From Aliiroseovarius sp. F47248L (GTDB lineage Bacteria > Pseudomonadota > Alphaproteobacteria > Rhodobacterales > Rhodobacteraceae), in contig NZ_JALKBF010000001.1 of the NCBI RefSeq assembly GCF_023016085.1, forward strand, positions 1,798,001 to 1,862,000: a DNA stretch of 64,000 nt. Direction: 5' to 3'. Below are positions 40,320-48,266 of this stretch, in pieces (within the stretch, counting starts at the first letter, position 1; each line of letters starts with the position of its first letter). The position numbers were made by a program, and so were the translations under genes. Under the pieces are notes generated by a model. It made no database searches, was not told the origin of the DNA, and saw only the letters and a list, made by a program, of their open reading frames with translations.

Positions 40320-40499
40320 TTATGCGCCTTTCGGGCCTGCAACGAACCAGATGATAAAGCCGATGAACGGCAGGACCAAAATCAACAAGATCCAAAGCAC
40401 CTTGTTCAATGCTGGCACACCCGATTGCAGCACTGAAACAATCGCCCAGATATCCAGAATCAAGATGATTAAACCACCTATGCCAGACACGAAATCCAT
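40320..40499 (-). CDS. PLDc_N-type small membrane protein
   Basis: A 59-aa peptide: MDFVSGIGGLIILILDIWAI, VSVLQSGVPALNKVLWILLI and LVLPFIGFIIWFVAGPKGA. It consists of two hydrophobic helices and the PLDc_N pattern KVLWILLILVLPFIGFIIW, like the 61-aa protein at 30012. GGAAAG lies upstream of the ATG. It has an EcfG promoter 51 bases upstream and probably leads the minus-strand operon that runs to 36487, although a 117-bp gap separates it from the next gene. Confidence 0.87.
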   Translation of the reverse strand: MDFVSGIGGLIILILDIWAIVSVLQSGVPALNKVLWILLILVLPFIGFIIWFVAGPKGA

Positions 40500-40550
40500 T
40501 CTGCTTTCCTTTCATTGTGGTGCAGCCACACTGCTGCTTTTCACTAGATC

Positions 40551-40575
40551 AACGCAGCGCCGACCTTTTGGTTCC
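40551..40575 (-). promoter_or_regulatory. EcfG-type promoter for the PLDc_N gene and perhaps the following operon
   Basis: On the minus strand, GGAAC-N16-CGTT, exact, ending 51 bases before the PLDc_N ATG. No second site was found before the YqjD-like gene, so this may serve the whole 40.5-36.5 kb cluster. Confidence 0.75.
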
Positions 40576-40595
40576 CAGCAGATAGGGTTGGGAGG

Positions 40596-41054
40596 TTATG
40601 ATTGCGTCTCCAGCTCGGCACGAATGATCTTTGCCACCTCGTCGATCGGGTGATTTGTCAGCGTTTTTGGAACCTCAGCAATCACGCGATTGCGCACCTC
40701 TTGATGAATTTCATCACGCAATATCGCCAAAACATCTGGCGCGGCGCAGAGAACCAGATGAGTGTACTGGCCTTTGTGAGCCTGGCGATACAGATACTCT
40801 GCCAAATCCTGCGCAAAGCGTTCTTTCCCCAGTTGGTGCCAATCAGTATCTTCATATGCTGATTTCCCGTGATTGGTACTTTGATGTACACGCCCTCGCC
40901 GATTGGCGGCCTGTTCGCGATTGGGTGGATTATCCTGTTCTTCCTTTCGCAGCACCTGCAAGTCCGTGTTCTGCACATCGCCTTCGTTGATAAGGAACAG
41001 TGCTTTCTCACCGTCAGCAATCAATACCCAGGTTCCATTGAGCAGTTTCTTCAT
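40596..41054 (-). CDS. Host attachment family protein (baeRF12-type release-factor fold)
   Basis: A 152-aa protein with the host-attachment / bacterial eRF1-like family pattern: WVLIADGEKALFLINEGD at the N-terminus, a basic linker with FAQDLAEYLYRQAHKGQY, and LVLCAAPDVLAILRDEIHQ and AEVPKTLTNHPIDEVAKIIR at the C-terminus. In Agrobacterium such a protein was tied to host attachment; the fold suggests ribosome-linked stress functions. GGAG precedes the ATG. No EcfG box was seen upstream. Confidence 0.87.
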   Translation of the reverse strand: MKKLLNGTWVLIADGEKALFLINEGDVQNTDLQVLRKEEQDNPPNREQAANRRGRVHQSTNHGKSAYEDTDWHQLGKERFAQDLAEYLYRQAHKGQYTHLVLCAAPDVLAILRDEIHQEVRNRVIAEVPKTLTNHPIDEVAKIIRAELETQS

Positions 41055-41152
41055 CGAGCACTCCTTTCAGGTCAGGTGATCATTGTCATGATGCCCAAAT
41101 GTGTTCAGCACTCCAACAGTGGTCGGAAGCGTAAAACACCTATGATAAGGTC

Positions 41153-41623
41153 TTAATCCTCAAGACTGTCTTCGCGCTTGTCGTCGATCAGCTCACGCTC
41201 TTTCTTCTTGCGCGCTTCGAACCGGGCTCCAAAGCCTTCGATCTCTTTTTCATTTATGGTTTCCTTGGCACGTTCAAACACCTCGTTTTCTTCTTCGTCC
41301 ATATGGTGGTTATAGTCATGCGCCAGTTGTTCGAATGTCTTCATCCACATATCCGACGTTAGTTTCAGGGCGTTGATCTCCTCCATCAAATCATCAAGCT
41401 GCTGATGCTCGTGGACCGAATGTCGGGCTGCATCCTGGCCCCAGGTTTTTGAGATCAGTTTCGAATAGAAAGTTTCTTCTTCCGCCGCTGCGTGGCTTTT
41501 GACGTCCTCATAAAAGGCGCGCCACAGTTTGCCGCGGTCATGAGTGTTGCTGTTCTTGATCTTGGTCAGCATCTCGCGATGTTTGTCGTGATCGTTCTTG
41601 ATAGCATCATAGATATTGGTCAT
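41153..41623 (-). CDS. Hemerythrin HHE domain protein
   Basis: A 156-aa helical protein with HHE-type ligands: IKNDHDKHREMLTKI near the N-terminus, HAAAEEETFYSKL and HDYNHHMDEEENEVFER further on. The histidines and glutamates are spaced as in diiron hemerythrin domains of the DUF892/HHE stress type. It would bind O2, NO or serve in redox stress. The charged tail KKKERELIDDKREDSLED is probably disordered. Confidence 0.87.
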   Translation of the reverse strand: MTNIYDAIKNDHDKHREMLTKIKNSNTHDRGKLWRAFYEDVKSHAAAEEETFYSKLISKTWGQDAARHSVHEHQQLDDLMEEINALKLTSDMWMKTFEQLAHDYNHHMDEEENEVFERAKETINEKEIEGFGARFEARKKKERELIDDKREDSLED

Positions 41624-41699
41624 TCTCGTATCCTAGTGTCGATCAATTTGTCATTGATTTACAGAAATGAAGGGCGAAGTCCGGTTTGGACGAGGGACC

Positions 41700-41948
41700 C
41701 TATTGAACGTGCGCGTCAATACGGGGCGCTTGGCGTTGCACAGAAATCTGAGGCGTTTCGGCGGTCAATCGTTCCAATCCGGCCGAAATGGCACAAACCG
41801 TCGCGGCGCGTGCACCTGCTGGTCGATCATCCATATGTGACAGCAAACGCTGATAGATCTCCAAAGCCTTTTTCAGATTCTGTTCGGGATTACGGGCAAA
41901 TAAATCTTTGAACACCCGATCTTTCGATGGAAAATTAAGTGTTTTCAT
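41700..41948 (-). CDS. Small protein of unknown function behind an EcfG promoter
   Basis: An 82-aa protein starting MKTLNFPSKDRVFKDLFARN with an amphipathic helical middle (PEQNLKKALEIYQRLLSHM). The ATG follows GGAAGG by about five bases, and an EcfG-type site lies 55 bases upstream; a longer open frame would cover that promoter and is rejected. I do not recognise the family. Confidence 0.65.
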   Translation of the reverse strand: MKTLNFPSKDRVFKDLFARNPEQNLKKALEIYQRLLSHMDDRPAGARAATVCAISAGLERLTAETPQISVQRQAPRIDAHVQ

Positions 41949-42003
41949 GTCCGCCTTCCACGTATTGTCATTACAACGATGCGCCACTTGCGCTTGGGTA
42001 AGA

Positions 42004-42029
42004 AACGCAGTCGTGCCCTCATTGGTTCC
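42004..42029 (-). promoter_or_regulatory. EcfG-type promoter for the 82-aa gene
   Basis: On the minus strand, GGAAC-N17-CGTT. It ends 55 bases before the ATG at 41948 and stands back to back with the plus-strand EcfG promoter of the phospholipase D gene. Confidence 0.65.
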
Positions 42030-42104
42030 AATGTTTTTGAAATCGATGTTGAAAGGCGTAGGCGTTGGAAGCTCGAACGAAAGTGGTACTACGCTCGTCA
42101 CGAG

Positions 42105-42130
42105 GGAACGTTTGTCGGGCCAGTAACGTT
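42105..42130 (+). promoter_or_regulatory. EcfG-type promoter for the phospholipase D gene
   Basis: GGAAC-N17-CGTT, ending 49 bases upstream of the start at 42180. Confidence 0.68.
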
Positions 42131-42179
42131 AAGTGCGTGAAGATACGAATTCACGCCAGTGCAAGGATACCGGAAAGCT

Positions 42180-43706
42180 ATGTCAGATCATCAGCCCGCC
42201 CCCGAAAGCTGCAGCCTGTTCGAGCCGGGAAGAAATTGCTGGAGGGTCAATACTGCCAAAAAGTTCGAACTTGTGGTCGATGGCGCCGCCTATTTCCGTG
42301 CATTGCGCGAAGCGTTGATAGCTGCTGAATGGCAAGTGCTATTGATCGGTTGGGATTTCGATCTGGAGATCGAGATGCTTCCGGGTGAAAGCGATGCAGA
42401 CGGCGACGCACCAGATGGACTCCCCAACAAGGTCGCAGATTTCATCAAGCTCCTGGTCAATCGTTCCCCAGAACTGAACATCTATATTCTGCGTTGGAGT
42501 GGGTCGGCCGTCATCGCGCCGGGTCGACTTGTGCCTGCAGTGCGTCTGAGCATGTCAGGACCGGACCGGATCAAACTGGCATTGGACGGGCGGCATCCGG
42601 TCGGTGCTTGTCATCATCAGAAGATTGTCATTGTGGATGATCGGCTGGCTTTTTGTGGTGGTATTGACGTCACTGACGCCCGATGGGACACACCCGATCA
42701 CACCCCCGAGGATCCGCGACGCGTGCTGCGCGATGGATCCCCTGCCGACCCCTGGCATGATGCAACCACAGCAGTGACTGGCCCGGTCGCCCGCGACTTG
42801 GCAGATTTGGCCCGGATGCGGTGGAAGCGGGCAACCGGAGAAGCTCTAAATGCACCAGACCTTCCAGATCATGACATCTGGCCAGCATCACTAGATATCA
42901 GTTGCCGTAATATACCTGTGGCGATCTCTCGCACCGTGCCGCCCGACGAAGATCATCCCCTAGTCAACGAGATTGAGGAGATGATTTTGGTTGAAATAGC
43001 ATCAGCGAAGTCGTCGATTTACATTGAAAGTCAATATTTTGCGTCGGACGCCGTCACAGAAGCACTGTCCCGACGCCTGCGCGAGCCAACCGGCCCTGAC
43101 ATTGTCGTGATCAATCCGGTTAATGCCGAAAACATCATCGAGGATAGCGCCATGAACGTCACCAGAACGCGCATGGTAAAAGCGCTTCAGAGAGTTGACC
43201 ATGACAACCGGTTTTGCATTCTCACTCCGGTCAATGCAGCGTCCCAGTCAATCTATGTCCATGCCAAAGTTTGCGTGATCGATGACCGGGTTTTGCGCGT
43301 TGGATCCAGCAACATCGACCGAAGGTCTATGGGGTTCGACACTGAATGCGATCTGAGCATCGAAGCGCGGGATGATGACGTCAGTCAGATCATTGCCGAC
43401 CTGCGCAATCGCCTGTTGGCAGAACATCTTGGATGCAGTCAGAAGACTTTGGCAGACAGAATTGCCAAGACAGGTAGCATTCTTGCGGCGATCCACGAAC
43501 TGAACGCATCAGAGGGACGCAGATTGCAACCCCTTGACCTAAACACGGATACCGGTGTTGGGGCAGTTCTTGCCGATACTCGCCTTTTGGACCCGAGATT
43601 TAAACGCGGCACCCCGAAGCGGCGTGTCATGACTTCGCGTCACATTGCAGTGGGAGTAGCCATCGTGGCGATCGTGGGCACAGTTTATCGCTATCTGATC
43701 GGGTAA
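42180..43706 (+). CDS. Phospholipase D / cardiolipin synthase-like protein
   Basis: A 508-aa PLD superfamily enzyme with both HKD motifs: HHQKIVIVDDRLAFCGGIDV in the first half and HAKVCVIDDRVLRVGSSNID in the second, each with H-x-K-x4-D. A C-terminal hydrophobic helix (HIAVGVAIVAIVGTVYRYLI) anchors it. It could synthesise cardiolipin or hydrolyse phospholipids. The start at MSDHQPAPE, close behind GGAAAG, was preferred to an ATG seven codons earlier. It has an EcfG-type promoter, so stress-induced lipid remodelling is a reasonable inference. Confidence 0.87.
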   Translation: MSDHQPAPESCSLFEPGRNCWRVNTAKKFELVVDGAAYFRALREALIAAEWQVLLIGWDFDLEIEMLPGESDADGDAPDGLPNKVADFIKLLVNRSPELNIYILRWSGSAVIAPGRLVPAVRLSMSGPDRIKLALDGRHPVGACHHQKIVIVDDRLAFCGGIDVTDARWDTPDHTPEDPRRVLRDGSPADPWHDATTAVTGPVARDLADLARMRWKRATGEALNAPDLPDHDIWPASLDISCRNIPVAISRTVPPDEDHPLVNEIEEMILVEIASAKSSIYIESQYFASDAVTEALSRRLREPTGPDIVVINPVNAENIIEDSAMNVTRTRMVKALQRVDHDNRFCILTPVNAASQSIYVHAKVCVIDDRVLRVGSSNIDRRSMGFDTECDLSIEARDDDVSQIIADLRNRLLAEHLGCSQKTLADRIAKTGSILAAIHELNASEGRRLQPLDLNTDTGVGAVLADTRLLDPRFKRGTPKRRVMTSRHIAVGVAIVAIVGTVYRYLIG

Positions 43707-43852
43707 AGGCGGCGGAGTTCACCGCGCACGACAGGATAGCATTGCGTTTAATACAACCATCAGAGAGGGTGGCCTACGAAAGATCAGGCAGAAAAGTGGG
43801 CGTTCATGGCGCGTTTTGGAAACAGGTCTATCTGCCCAGGGGAGCGGTCTGA

Positions 43853-45469
43853 ATGACGCAGGTTGAAACACTGGATGGCAGTTACGACTACGTCATCATC
43901 GGCGCAGGAACAGCAGGCTGTGTTCTGGCCAATCGCCTCACCGAAGACCCAAACACACGCGTTCTGCTGTTGGAGGCTGGCGGCAAAGATAACTATCATT
44001 GGGTTAAAATTCCGGTTGGATATCTGTATTGCATCGGCAACCCGCGCACCGATTGGATGATGAAAACTGCAGCAGAACCGGGCCTGAACGGTCGCGAATT
44101 GGTTTATCCGCGCGGTAAAGTGCTTGGTGGCTGCACTTCGGTGAACGGCATGATCTATATGCGCGGGCAGTCGTCAGACTATGACAATTGGCGGCAATTG
44201 GGAAATGTCGGATGGGGGTGGGACGATGTTTTACCCTACTTCCTGAAGTCCGAAGATCACCACGGCGGCGACACCGACATGCACCGCAAGGGCGGCGAAT
44301 GGAAGGTTGCGAAGCAACGTCTGCGATGGGACATTCTTGCAGCGATCCAAGAGGCTGCCAAAGAGTTCGGTATTCAGCCACGTGACGATTTCAACGACGG
44401 CAATAACGAAGGCTCAGGCTTTTTCGAGGTGAACCAGAACAATGGCATCAGGTGGAGCACTGCCACCGGCTTTCTACGTCCAGCCATGAAACGCCCCAAT
44501 CTTCGAGTTCTGACGCAGGCGCACACCGAACAAGTGATCCTGGACGGAAAAACCGCGAATGGGGTCCGCTTTCGCTGGAAAGACAAATCTTACAAAGCAC
44601 TTTGCACCTCCGAAGTGGTGTTGGCGGCGGGTGCAATCAATTCTCCCAAACTCTTGGAACTGTCTGGCATTGGCCAGGCGGAAAGACTGTCTGATCTAGG
44701 CGTCACACCCGTCCATGAAAGCCTGGGTGTCGGCGAGAACCTTCAGGATCACCTTCAGATCCGAACAGTGTTCAAGGTGCAGAATGCAAAAACCCTGAAC
44801 ACGATGGCCAACTCGCTTTTGGGGAAAGCGCGCATGGGGCTGCAATATGTGCTGACCCAAAGCGGCCCTTTATCCATGGCGCCCAGTCAATTCGGCATGT
44901 TCACCAAATCCGATCCGTCACTGGAAACGCCCGACTTAGAGTACCATGTTCAGCCTTTGTCGACCGATCGATTGGGTGACCCGCTACATCCATTTCCTGC
45001 AATCACAGTGTCGGTCTGCAACCTACGGCCCGAGAGTATCGGCAGTTGCCATGCGCAATCGTCAGACCACACAGTCCAACCGGATATCCGCCTGAACTAT
45101 CTTTCAACTGAAAACGACAAACGGGTAGCGGTAACTTCGATCCGGCAGACGCGCCAAATTATGTCTGCGTCTGTGTTGAAGCGTTATCACCCCGAAGAAA
45201 TCCTGCCAGGCCCTTCCCATCAAGCCGAAGCGGACTTGCTGAGACAAGCTGGCAACATTGCCACAACCATCTTTCATCCCGTCGGGACCTGCAAAATGGG
45301 CGATGATCCCACCGCTGTTGTGGGATCCGATTTGCGTGTTCACGGATTGCAGGGACTTCGGGTGGTTGACGCGTCAATCATGCCAAGGATCGTTTCCGGC
45401 AACACCGCCTCACCCGTCGTTATGATCGCCGAAAAGGCCGCCGATATGATAAAACGCAGCGCTAAGTAA
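43853..45469 (+). CDS. GMC-family FAD-dependent alcohol/choline dehydrogenase
   Basis: A 538-aa GMC oxidoreductase. N-terminal FAD motif IIGAGTAGCVLANRLTEDPN with LLLEAGG, the GMC signature YPRGKVLGGCTSVNGMIYMR, and AAGAINSPKLLELSGIGQ are present. The catalytic region has HPVGTCKMG and SGNTASPVVMIAEKAAD. It oxidises a primary alcohol such as choline or an aliphatic alcohol; the substrate is not visible. GGGGAG precedes the ATG. No EcfG site was seen before it. A GC stem-loop follows the stop. Confidence 0.9.
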   Translation: MTQVETLDGSYDYVIIGAGTAGCVLANRLTEDPNTRVLLLEAGGKDNYHWVKIPVGYLYCIGNPRTDWMMKTAAEPGLNGRELVYPRGKVLGGCTSVNGMIYMRGQSSDYDNWRQLGNVGWGWDDVLPYFLKSEDHHGGDTDMHRKGGEWKVAKQRLRWDILAAIQEAAKEFGIQPRDDFNDGNNEGSGFFEVNQNNGIRWSTATGFLRPAMKRPNLRVLTQAHTEQVILDGKTANGVRFRWKDKSYKALCTSEVVLAAGAINSPKLLELSGIGQAERLSDLGVTPVHESLGVGENLQDHLQIRTVFKVQNAKTLNTMANSLLGKARMGLQYVLTQSGPLSMAPSQFGMFTKSDPSLETPDLEYHVQPLSTDRLGDPLHPFPAITVSVCNLRPESIGSCHAQSSDHTVQPDIRLNYLSTENDKRVAVTSIRQTRQIMSASVLKRYHPEEILPGPSHQAEADLLRQAGNIATTIFHPVGTCKMGDDPTAVVGSDLRVHGLQGLRVVDASIMPRIVSGNTASPVVMIAEKAADMIKRSAK

Positions 45470-45471
45470 CT

Positions 45472-45490
45472 GCGCCCTTCGGACGGGCGC
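45472..45490 (+). terminator. Stem-loop after the GMC gene
   Basis: GCGCCC and GGGCGC form a 6-bp stem with a seven-base loop just after the GMC stop. A T run (GTTTTT) is 20 bases downstream, so termination is plausible but not textbook. Confidence 0.5.
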
Positions 45491-45516
45491 TATCATACCA
45501 TCAGGTCGTTTTTAAT

Positions 45517-45532
45517 GATGGCGGAGGAGGTG
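45517..45532. repeat. Island attachment site, distal copy (att repeat)
   Basis: GATGGCGGAGGAGGTG, identical to 51885-51900, which is the 3' end of the tRNA-Ser gene. The two copies in direct orientation bracket the integrase island. Confidence 0.88.
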
Positions 45533-45595
45533 TCTTTAAAACAATTTACATAATTAATTGTTTTTAAATCATTAAAACCAATGGCGCCCGATAGA

Positions 45596-45618
45596 ATACC
45601 ACAATAAATACCACGCAA
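45596..45618. repeat. Candidate integrase arm-type site, left
   Basis: ATACCACA-N4-ATACCACGCAA. The same pattern with a different four-base spacer occurs at 51743-51765 beside the integrase start, in the same orientation. It contains two copies of ATACCAC 12 bases apart, as expected for arm sites bound by an integrase N-terminal domain. Confidence 0.6.
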
Positions 45619-45843
45619 GGCTCAGAGATTGCCGATTTTAGGAACTAACTGACCAATCATTTTAGATGGGCTATTTTGAGCAACGTAGCAGATGCGCTCT
45701 GAGAATCCACTGATTGTTGAACGCCTTTTCCCTTTCATACTGGCAGTGCAGAAAAGTAGTAAACCAGAGCGGCTTTCAATTGGCCTGCACCATGTTTTGC
45801 CCCGCCCCCATCACATTAGTTGCAATTGGCGAAAGTCACCTTG

Positions 45844-46422
45844 TCATTTTACTATGACGCCGCGAGCTAATGCGACACCCCAAGACCAACAACTGTTTTG
45901 TTCGCTGGCATCGTTACAATGCGGCATCTCGCCAAAGTCTTCAGGTTTTAAACCCTCTAAGATAGCCTTAAACTCATAGGTAGTATCAGGTTCCACCCAA
46001 ATTCTGCTCTGTGCCGAGTAAAAGCTCTCAGTTCCGATTTCGTCTTTGACACCGAGTTTTAGTTCAACCCACGTGAAAATCGTATCTTGGTGCTTGTTTT
46101 GGAGTGAAGCCACCATCGTAACGTCCAACTTATCTTTCCGAGGTCCGCCACGACCATTTAGATCGACGGGTCGAATGTCCACTTCATGCTTGCTGGCGCA
46201 AACTTTCTTTGTAGCTTCACTGGATATCAAGTCACTTGAGCTCAACTCTACACACTTGACCACCCCAGAAAGGGTGCCATGTCTGACACTGCTGTTATAC
46301 GCTTGTAGAATTGGCTTGAAGCCAGACAGGGATAGAGCCAGCGCGCAAGCAAGCGCTAGAATTACATAATTTTTCAAACGGATAACCCAAGCCTTTACTT
46401 GTTCAATTCGATACGGCGGCAT
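45844..46422 (-). CDS. Island protein of unknown function with N-terminal membrane anchor
   Basis: A 192-aa protein with one N-terminal hydrophobic helix (YVILALACALALSLSGF) and a presumably extracytosolic domain with five cysteines, including VVKCVELSS, KKVCASKHEV and HCNDASEQNSCW. The codon use and base composition are less GC-rich than the chromosomal neighbours. I do not recognise the family. The start has no clear ribosome-binding site, so the N-terminus is uncertain. Confidence 0.6.
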   Translation of the reverse strand: MPPYRIEQVKAWVIRLKNYVILALACALALSLSGFKPILQAYNSSVRHGTLSGVVKCVELSSSDLISSEATKKVCASKHEVDIRPVDLNGRGGPRKDKLDVTMVASLQNKHQDTIFTWVELKLGVKDEIGTESFYSAQSRIWVEPDTTYEFKAILEGLKPEDFGEMPHCNDASEQNSCWSWGVALARGVIVK

Positions 46423-46671
46423 TCAAGCTGTTCAACTTTAAGCTGTCAAATGATTTGCACGATAAGAGCGGTTACTTCTTACAATCACCAACAATTCAGC
46501 CTTTTGGTTTCAACAAGGAAGGCACATTGCAATCCATGCCGATGATTTGGATGCAGGATTGAGTGCGACGTCAAACTTGCCTTGATTGCATTCAGTTTAT
46601 ACAATTTATTTAGAGTTTAATTGACTAGATTTATTGACTAGAGATTCTGGAATTTTTTGAGGAGTAATACC

Positions 46672-47385
46672 ATGCTTTTGAGGGTGTTTTTTGCGCTGAT
46701 TTGCACAACACAGATGGCGTTTTCGTCAACCGTTACGATACTCCAGAAGTGGGAGGAATATCAGGGGGGCTCTAAGGCGTTTAACGTGACGGAGAAAGGC
46801 TTCAATTACCAGACAAGCGTTGCCTATGCTTCCGGTTTTTACTTGCATCATGATGGTGGCATTTCGACTTCAACAGTTAGCCCAACTAGCTATCAATACT
46901 TCACACCTACAAGTATTGATCTCTATGGCTACTCACGTGCTTACAGAACTGCTTCTGACCCAGCCCCGCTGTTGGGCCAACCAGGATACTGGGAATGGGC
47001 CAAAGGTGGAACGGCTCCAATTCCCAAGTTGACGATTGAGGGAATGCGTTACGGAGAAGTGATTGCGACAAAGACGGTCGGGCCTCAAGACTGGACTACG
47101 CATTCTTTTGATGACCAGTTCTTTGGGATTGACGCACTCAAGTTCACTGTAATCTATCCCAGCGTTGACCGCTATTGGCTTGCTCTTGGGTCTGACGTGC
47201 CTCCGAACACCGCATGGTGCGATCTATGGTGTGCCGGGTTCAAAGCGGACAATCTTGTTCTGCAAACCGACCTAGTCGCACCTGTCCCAATGCCCGCAAG
47301 CGCGCTTCTTTACCTGTCTGCCCTTGCCGGAGTTGGGATTAGGTTCGGACGTAAAAAGCGCAAGGACGGCCATTCGCCTGCGTGA
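46672..47385 (+). CDS. Secreted island protein with VPLPA-CTERM-like sorting tail
   Basis: A 237-aa protein with a signal peptide (LLRVFFALICTTQMAFSS) and a tripartite C-terminus: APVPMPAS, a hydrophobic helix (ALLYLSALAGVGIRF) and a basic end GRKKRKDG. That is the pattern of VPLPA-CTERM substrates of exosortase. The middle is beta-rich, with Trp/Tyr-rich segments and one CDLWC pair. GAGGAG lies seven bases before the ATG. It is the only plus-strand gene in the island. No exosortase is in the window, so the host would have to supply one. Confidence 0.75.
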   Translation: MLLRVFFALICTTQMAFSSTVTILQKWEEYQGGSKAFNVTEKGFNYQTSVAYASGFYLHHDGGISTSTVSPTSYQYFTPTSIDLYGYSRAYRTASDPAPLLGQPGYWEWAKGGTAPIPKLTIEGMRYGEVIATKTVGPQDWTTHSFDDQFFGIDALKFTVIYPSVDRYWLALGSDVPPNTAWCDLWCAGFKADNLVLQTDLVAPVPMPASALLYLSALAGVGIRFGRKKRKDGHSPA

Positions 47386-47428
47386 TCTAGGTGGCAATCC
47401 ACTAGCTTTCAGATAACACCTTACAACG

Positions 47429-47457
47429 GTCTGGATGACGTTACTGAGCGTCCAGAC
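47429..47457. terminator. Stem-loop between convergent island genes
   Basis: GTCTGGA and TCCAGAC form a 7-bp stem with a 15-base loop between the ends of the secreted-protein gene and the 83-aa gene. It lacks a good T run and is a possible bidirectional terminator. Confidence 0.4.
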
Positions 47458-47467
47458 TGAAACCACA

Positions 47468-47719
47468 TCAGGCTCTGCTGCAAAGCGACGCGACCAGCTT
47501 CTTGACGTCCTTGATCTCTAGCGTCCGCAACCCATGCTGATAGTTGGGATGCGCCTGCCCCCTAGGCGCACCTCCACCCGCGCCGTGCAAGCGGCACACC
47601 GTCCACCCATGCTTAGAAGGACATCGGCACCGCTTACCTGTGCTTTTCGCCTTCGCAGTGCAACGTGGCGCGTTTCTGAGCCTCTCGGCGGGGTCTATGG
47701 GGTTATCGTCGCTTTTCAC
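47468..47719 (-). CDS. Phage-type small HGG-motif protein
   Basis: An 83-aa protein with Cys residues (APRCTAKAKSTGKRCRCPSK) and the motif CRLHGAGGGAPRGQAHPNYQ followed by HG. This cysteine plus HGGxxxP pattern is found in small proteins of prophages and integrated elements, often annotated as hypothetical; a zinc-binding role is possible. It overlaps the next gene upstream by 4 nt. Confidence 0.7.
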   Translation of the reverse strand: MKSDDNPIDPAERLRNAPRCTAKAKSTGKRCRCPSKHGWTVCRLHGAGGGAPRGQAHPNYQHGLRTLEIKDVKKLVASLCSRA

Positions 47720-48237
47720 TCTGACCGCCCCCCTGCGTGGCTTACATCGCCCACAATAGCCTGCCCTCCTTCATGGACTGACACACGCTCGACTCTGACG
47801 GTCTGTTGCGCCTTCGCCCGGTATTTCTTAAGCGCGTCCATCTGGGCCAGATAGGTCCGGCTTAGGCGCGTCACAGAACGCTCATAACTTTCGCGGACTT
47901 TGTAAGACGATTGCGAGAAAACTCGTTCACTCAAAGACGTCATCGCTACATGGGTTGCGGTCATTTGCGCAATCAGCATTGCCTCGACCGCGTCGCTCGG
48001 TTCAAGCTCTGCAAACATCGCAGATGCGAGTGAGCCAAGGCGCTCCGCAGAACCACCCAGCGCGCCGATGGCGGTCGAATAAACCCCATTGGCCCCGTCG
48101 GTCGTTTTCATACCCATCAGATCTTCCATGCGCATGTCCGATGACACGTCAGCCGTAAAGCTGTTGTCTCCAGTCTTTCGTATTTTCGGGTGCTTTCGCA
48201 CCTCGCCTTGACCTTGTTTCTTATCGACCTGCCCCAT
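47716..48237 (-). CDS. Island protein of unknown function, paired with the HGG protein
   Basis: A 173-aa protein, mostly helical, with a disordered basic N-terminus and the conserved-looking end VRVERVSVHEGGQAIVGDVS. The pair of this protein with the small HGG protein recurs in alphaproteobacterial prophage-like regions in my memory, without a known function. It is 29 bases after the winged-helix gene and overlaps the HGG gene by 4 nt. Confidence 0.68.
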   Translation of the reverse strand: MGQVDKKQGQGEVRKHPKIRKTGDNSFTADVSSDMRMEDLMGMKTTDGANGVYSTAIGALGGSAERLGSLASAMFAELEPSDAVEAMLIAQMTATHVAMTSLSERVFSQSSYKVRESYERSVTRLSRTYLAQMDALKKYRAKAQQTVRVERVSVHEGGQAIVGDVSHAGGRSE

Positions 48238-48266
48238 GTGCTGCCCTTCCCTGTGAGTGGTTACTA

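Larger units (their letters stand above)
45470..45843. other. Island left end, no protein gene
   Basis: This 374-bp stretch holds the stem-loop after the GMC gene, the distal att repeat and a candidate integrase arm site at 45596-45618. It is noticeably AT-rich from 45533 on. No credible gene is seen up to the 3' end of the next gene at 45844. Confidence 0.6.

Noticed and set aside
40258..40515. An 85-codon minus-strand frame overlapping the PLDc_N gene
   Set aside because: The 59-aa PLDc_N reading frame in the same place is a recognisable hydrophobic protein with an EcfG promoter; the longer frame is a shadow.
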